DNA from: Chromohalobacter sarecensis | Lineage (GTDB): Bacteria; Pseudomonadota; Gammaproteobacteria; Pseudomonadales; Halomonadaceae | Direction: 5' to 3' | DNA: 64,000 bases | Assembly (NCBI RefSeq): GCF_023061135.1 | Contig: NZ_JAKGAN010000006.1 | Span: forward strand, 124,001 to 188,000 | In this document: positions 61,222 through 64,000 of the stretch, piece after piece | Layout of the letters: each line of letters opens with the position of its first letter | How positions within the stretch are numbered: the stretch's first letter is position 1 | Position numbers and translations under genes: made by a program | The notes under the pieces: model-generated | Databases searched by the model: none | Seen by the model: only the letters and a program-made list of their open reading frames with translations | Told to the model about the DNA's origin: nothing

Positions 61222-62121
61222 CTCGCCCTTCGGACGTGTCTTGAAACGCCTATGCAGCCATAGATACTGCTCTGGATGGCGGCGAATGGCGTCTTCGATG
61301 ACAGCATTAATGCGGGTGGCATCGGCCACCTCGTCACCGCTGGGAAAGTCCTCCAGGGGCGGCAGGTATTCCACCGTATACGTCTCGTCCCCGGGATTAC
61401 GATGAAAGATCAACGGAATCACCGGCGCCCCGGTCATGCGGGCGATCTTCGCAGTGAGCCTGACAGTAGCTGCCTCGACGCCGAAAAAGGGCGCAAAGAC
61501 GCTGGCATCACGCCCGAAGTCCTGATCCGGCGAGTACCACACGGCATGGCCTTCCTTGATACGACGCACCACGCCGCGGAGATCGTAGCGATCTAGAATC
61601 GCGTCGAAGTAAGGGGCCCGAGCCCGGTCCATGACACGAGCGAAGAGGGGGTTGTCATGGGGACGCTGGACGGCATCGGCGCGAAAGTAAAGCGCATGCA
61701 GCGCGGCCCCGAGATCGAGGGTCGAGAAGTGCACTCCGAGGATCAACGCCCCTTTACCCTCGGCCTCCAGCTTGGCTCTGTGCTCCTGGCCCTTGAAGAC
61801 GACCCGGTGGCGCAGATGCTCAGGATTCCGACACCAGGCGGTGGCCGTCTCGATCAGACCGATGCCATTGGCGATGAAGGTCTCGCGGACCAGTCGTGCC
61901 TGCTGCCGCTCGTCCCTCTCGGGAAAGCACAGTCGGATATTGGTCTCGGTGATGTGGCGTCGCCGACGCGCGAAACGCCAGGCGCATAGCCCAATGACCC
62001 GCCCTACCGCCATCTTGAGACGCCAGGGTAACCAAGCACCGAGACGCATGGCCCCAATGGCCAGCCAGGTGGACCAATAGCGGGGATGAGCGAAACTCTC
62101 AGGAAATGCGTGCTTGGCCAT
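61207..62121 (-). CDS. Lipid A biosynthesis lauroyl/myristoyl acyltransferase (LpxL/HtrB family)
   Basis: 304-residue inner-membrane acyltransferase that adds a secondary acyl chain to Kdo2-lipid IVA. Catalytic H-x4-D is in LILGVHFSTLDLGAALH. Other hallmarks are CFPERDERQQARLVRETFIA, AVWYSPDQDFGRDASVFAPF and MTGAPVIPLIFHRN. A hydrophobic anchor lies near residues 20-45 (LAIGAMRLGAWLPWRLK...). Whether it acts as LpxL, LpxM or LpxP cannot be settled from sequence alone. Confidence 0.92.
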   Translation of the reverse strand: MAKHAFPESFAHPRYWSTWLAIGAMRLGAWLPWRLKMAVGRVIGLCAWRFARRRRHITETNIRLCFPERDERQQARLVRETFIANGIGLIETATAWCRNPEHLRHRVVFKGQEHRAKLEAEGKGALILGVHFSTLDLGAALHALYFRADAVQRPHDNPLFARVMDRARAPYFDAILDRYDLRGVVRRIKEGHAVWYSPDQDFGRDASVFAPFFGVEAATVRLTAKIARMTGAPVIPLIFHRNPGDETYTVEYLPPLEDFPSGDEVADATRINAVIEDAIRRHPEQYLWLHRRFKTRPKGEPGFY

Positions 62122-62201
62122 GGATAAGCGGTTCCGTCATATAGCGAAAAGTGTCAAGTTTAACCAACGGTACAAGAAACTTCAGCGCCACCTAGTCTGA
62201 T

Positions 62202-62270
62202 ATTGTGGGAGCGAATTCATTCGCGATGGACGCTGGCTCAACTTCATCGGGACTAAAGTCCCTCCCACAA
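62202..62270. repeat. REP pair between lpxL-like gene and alr
   Basis: Type B (62202-62228, TGTGGGAGCGAATTCATTCG then CGATGG) followed by type A (62245-62270, CATCGGGACTAAAGTCCC then TCCCACAA). Here the B element comes first, the opposite order from the tandem units at 47 and 58 kb, so the heads point outward. Confidence 0.9.
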
Positions 62271-62300
62271 GGCCTTGCCTTCAGGTACATGCCCTCAAAA

Positions 62301-63380
62301 CTAACGATAGCGACGCGGCACGCGGGGTAATACACCGGTCATCAGCGTATAACTGATGGTATCGCAGTGACGCGCCACTTCGTCTATGGGCAACCCTTCG
62401 CCCCATAGCACCACCTGGCTACCGATATTCGCTTCGGGCACCTCGGTAATATCGACCGTCAGCATATCCATGGAGACCTTTCCGGCCAATGGCGCGCGAC
62501 GTCCCTCGACGAGCACCGGCGTACCATCGCGTGCATGGCGATCGTAGCCATCGCCGTAACCACAGGCGACCACGCCGATGCGCGACGGGCGCGGCGCCTG
62601 CCAGCGTCCGCCGTAGCCGACCGCCTCCCCCGTCGCCAGCTCACGCACTGCGATGATCTCGGAGCGCAAGGTCATCACCGGCTTGAGAGCGCGACTGGCA
62701 TCGTTCGCGCCTTCCAGTGGGTCGCTGCCATATAGCATGACACCCGGACGGTTCCAGTCGCCATGGGCCTGTGGCCAGGCCAGCGTGGCCGGCGAATTGG
62801 CGAGGCACACCGGTGCCCCGAGCCGTACACGCAGCGCTTCGATACACACCAGCTGGCGATGGAAGTACGCCGGCTCGAGCGCATCGGCGGTGGCGAAGTG
62901 CGTCATCAAGTGCAGATCGGTCACCTGGGCCGGCGCCGCTTTCAGACGTTGCCAACGCGCCTCGAACGCCTCCGGCGCAAATCCCAGACGATGCATGCCG
63001 GAATCCAGCTTGAGCCAGGTTGGAATCGGCGCCCGAGGCCGATACGCCAGCAAGGCGTCGAGCTGCCAATCGCTGTGCACGGCGATCCATAACCGATGTG
63101 CGTCGATGAGCGGTAATTCCTCGGCGGTGAAGAATCCCTCCAGCAGCATGATCGGCTGCGCGATTCCCGCGTCGCGCAGTGCGACCGCTTCCTCGAGACT
63201 CGCGACGGCGAAAGCAGGCGCCATATCGGCCAGAGCGTTGGCGCATTGTATCGCCCCATGGCCGTAGGCATCCGCCTTGATGACCGCCACGGCGCGGCTA
63301 TGCGGCGCTTGATCGCAGGCAAGACGGTAATTGTGGCGCAAGGCGCCCAGGTTGATATCGGCGACCAACGGCCGGGACAT
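62301..63380 (-). CDS. alr: Alanine racemase, biosynthetic type
   Basis: PLP enzyme making D-alanine for peptidoglycan. The 359 residues start MSRPLVADINLGALRHNY; the PLP Lys is in AVAVIKADAYGHGA. Further motifs are TWLKLDSGMHRLGF, NSPATLAWP, RPGVMLYGSDPLEG, and VGYGGRWQAP with VACGYGDGYDR containing the catalytic Tyr region, then GKVSMDMLTVDIT. GGAGG lies upstream at better spacing for this ATG than for the one three codons earlier. Confidence 0.97.
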   Translation of the reverse strand: MSRPLVADINLGALRHNYRLACDQAPHSRAVAVIKADAYGHGAIQCANALADMAPAFAVASLEEAVALRDAGIAQPIMLLEGFFTAEELPLIDAHRLWIAVHSDWQLDALLAYRPRAPIPTWLKLDSGMHRLGFAPEAFEARWQRLKAAPAQVTDLHLMTHFATADALEPAYFHRQLVCIEALRVRLGAPVCLANSPATLAWPQAHGDWNRPGVMLYGSDPLEGANDASRALKPVMTLRSEIIAVRELATGEAVGYGGRWQAPRPSRIGVVACGYGDGYDRHARDGTPVLVEGRRAPLAGKVSMDMLTVDITEVPEANIGSQVVLWGEGLPIDEVARHCDTISYTLMTGVLPRVPRRYR

Positions 63381-63456
63381 GGCGAACATTCCTCCTGACA
63401 AGACAATAATGGGCGCCTATTCTACCTCGCCCACACAGCATGGTGCGCGGCACGAC

Positions 63457-63487
63457 GTAAAACGCCGCACCCGAAGGTGCGGCGTGA
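63457..63487 (-). terminator. Terminator after the tolC-like gene
   Basis: Perfect 10-bp stem ACGCCGCACC / GGTGCGGCGT with a stable loop that reads TTCG on the minus strand, followed by TTTTAC. Lies about 25 bases past the tolC-like stop. Confidence 0.85.
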
Positions 63488-63512
63488 CGAACAGGGCTTA
63501 TCAAACCTTACC

Positions 63513-64000
63513 TCAGGGCCTGGACGACTGCTCCATCGTGGGTCGCTCGCCGATGTCATCCATCTGGCTCATGCCGCCATCTTCGGGCAGGCGTAGCGTC
63601 ACGGTCTGAGTCTCCCGCAGCCATTGGTTGAGATCGCGTATCACGTCCTGATCGAGCACCCCGGCCTGTTGGCGAAGTTCCACCATGTCGGTCACATAGG
63701 TGTAACGCGCATCGGCATAATCGGAAACGGCCTGATACAGGCTCTGCTCGGCATCGAGTACGTCGACGATATTGCGGGTGCCCACCTCGTAGCCGGAGCG
63801 CGTGGCTTCCAGCGCGCTACGGTTGGAGACAATCGCCTGCCGCTGGGCCTCGACGCTTTCGACATCGTTCATGACCTGCGTGAACAGTGAGCGTACCTGC
63901 TGCGTGGTGTCGCGACGCTGGGCCTCGAAATCGTACTGTGTCGCCTCCAGCGAGTAAGTCTGCTGACGCACCTGCGCGCTGGTCGTGCCGCCACTGTAGA
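63513..64000 (-). CDS. tolC: TolC-family outer-membrane channel, C-terminal part; gene runs off the right edge
   Basis: Open frame on the minus strand from the window edge to the stop at 63513 (about 162 residues). It starts in the repeat half with YSGGTTSAQVRQQTY, followed by QVRSLFTQVMNDVESVEAQR, SALEATRSGYEVGTRNIVDV, LDAEQSLYQAVSDYADARYT, and VTDMVELRQQAGVLDQDVIR. The last is the end of the TolC second structural repeat, then a short acidic tail. Together with inner-membrane pumps it forms efflux or type I secretion channels. The N-terminus is outside the window. Confidence 0.93.
   Translation of the reverse strand, partial: YSGGTTSAQVRQQTYSLEATQYDFEAQRRDTTQQVRSLFTQVMNDVESVEAQRQAIVSNRSALEATRSGYEVGTRNIVDVLDAEQSLYQAVSDYADARYTYVTDMVELRQQAGVLDQDVIRDLNQWLRETQTVTLRLPEDGGMSQMDDIGERPTMEQSSRP

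Overview
This window looks like chromosome from a high-GC halophilic gammaproteobacterium of the Halomonadaceae (Chromohalobacter/Halomonas type). That is an inference from gene content and order: a nudF-yqiB-cpdA block, an nrdR-ribD-ribBA-ribH-nusB-thiL-pgpA operon, folA-thyA-lgt, ptsP-rppH, a very acidic general porin, and genes for a glucosylglycerate-type osmolyte. About 60 protein genes, one tRNA, one riboswitch and several intrinsic terminators are recognisable. Most of the window is ordinary core genome with short gaps and many 4-base ATGA overlaps inside operons.

Layout. 1-7.2 kb: sulfate activation (cysD, cysN cut by the window edge), cpdA-yqiB-nudF, a TPR protein, greB, and the methyltransferases rsmC and cmoM. 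7.4-10 kb: a LOV/PAS-PAS-PAS-GGDEF-EAL protein, then tRNA-Arg(CCT). 10.2-12.8 kb: a small accessory-looking stretch with a lipoprotein, a metallopeptidase-like protein lacking the catalytic Glu, and a WYL regulator. 12.9-24.4 kb: porin, ProQ-family RNA chaperone, folA, thyA, lgt, a membrane sensor with a receiver but no kinase domain, an NRDE protein, ptsP, rppH and a HAD phosphatase. 24.6-31.9 kb: mqo and the riboflavin/NusB/ThiL operon, which lacks ribE. 32-35.4 kb: a GH13 sugar phosphorylase, then a fluoride riboswitch with crcB, then a DsrE-like gene. 35.5-40.6 kb: dsbD-tlpA-dsbG next to a decayed two-component system, then a metallo-beta-lactamase-fold hydrolase. 40.9-45.3 kb: a cystine-type ABC importer and a gpgS-gpgP pair. 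45.5-49.4 kb: galactonate catabolism (dgoR, dgoD, dgoA, dgoK). 49.6-53 kb: glyA, then an accessory pocket of REP repeats with a REP-associated tyrosine transposase (RAYT) and a VapBC toxin-antitoxin pair. 53-64 kb: ybbP/ybbA/tesA, a ZntB-like transporter, a three-unit REP array, a SelW-like protein, a stand-alone short LOV photoreceptor, ettA, an lpxL-like acyltransferase, alr, and the 3' part of a tolC-like gene.

Themes. (1) Blue-light sensing: two unlinked genes carry LOV-type domains with the adduct cysteine, one a bare LOV domain and the other coupled to cyclic-di-GMP output domains. (2) A REP/RAYT system: one repeat family with two hairpin types occurs at seven or eight sites over 15 kb, with its likely transposase in the middle. 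(3) Osmolyte metabolism: a glucosyl-3-phosphoglycerate synthase/phosphatase pair, and a GH13_18 phosphorylase 10 kb away that could recycle the product. (4) Decay: a broken two-component system beside the dsb operon, a kinase-less hybrid sensor, a cysteine-less GTP cyclohydrolase domain and a metallopeptidase-like protein without its Glu. I found no prophage, CRISPR array, classical IS element or obvious biosynthetic gene cluster.
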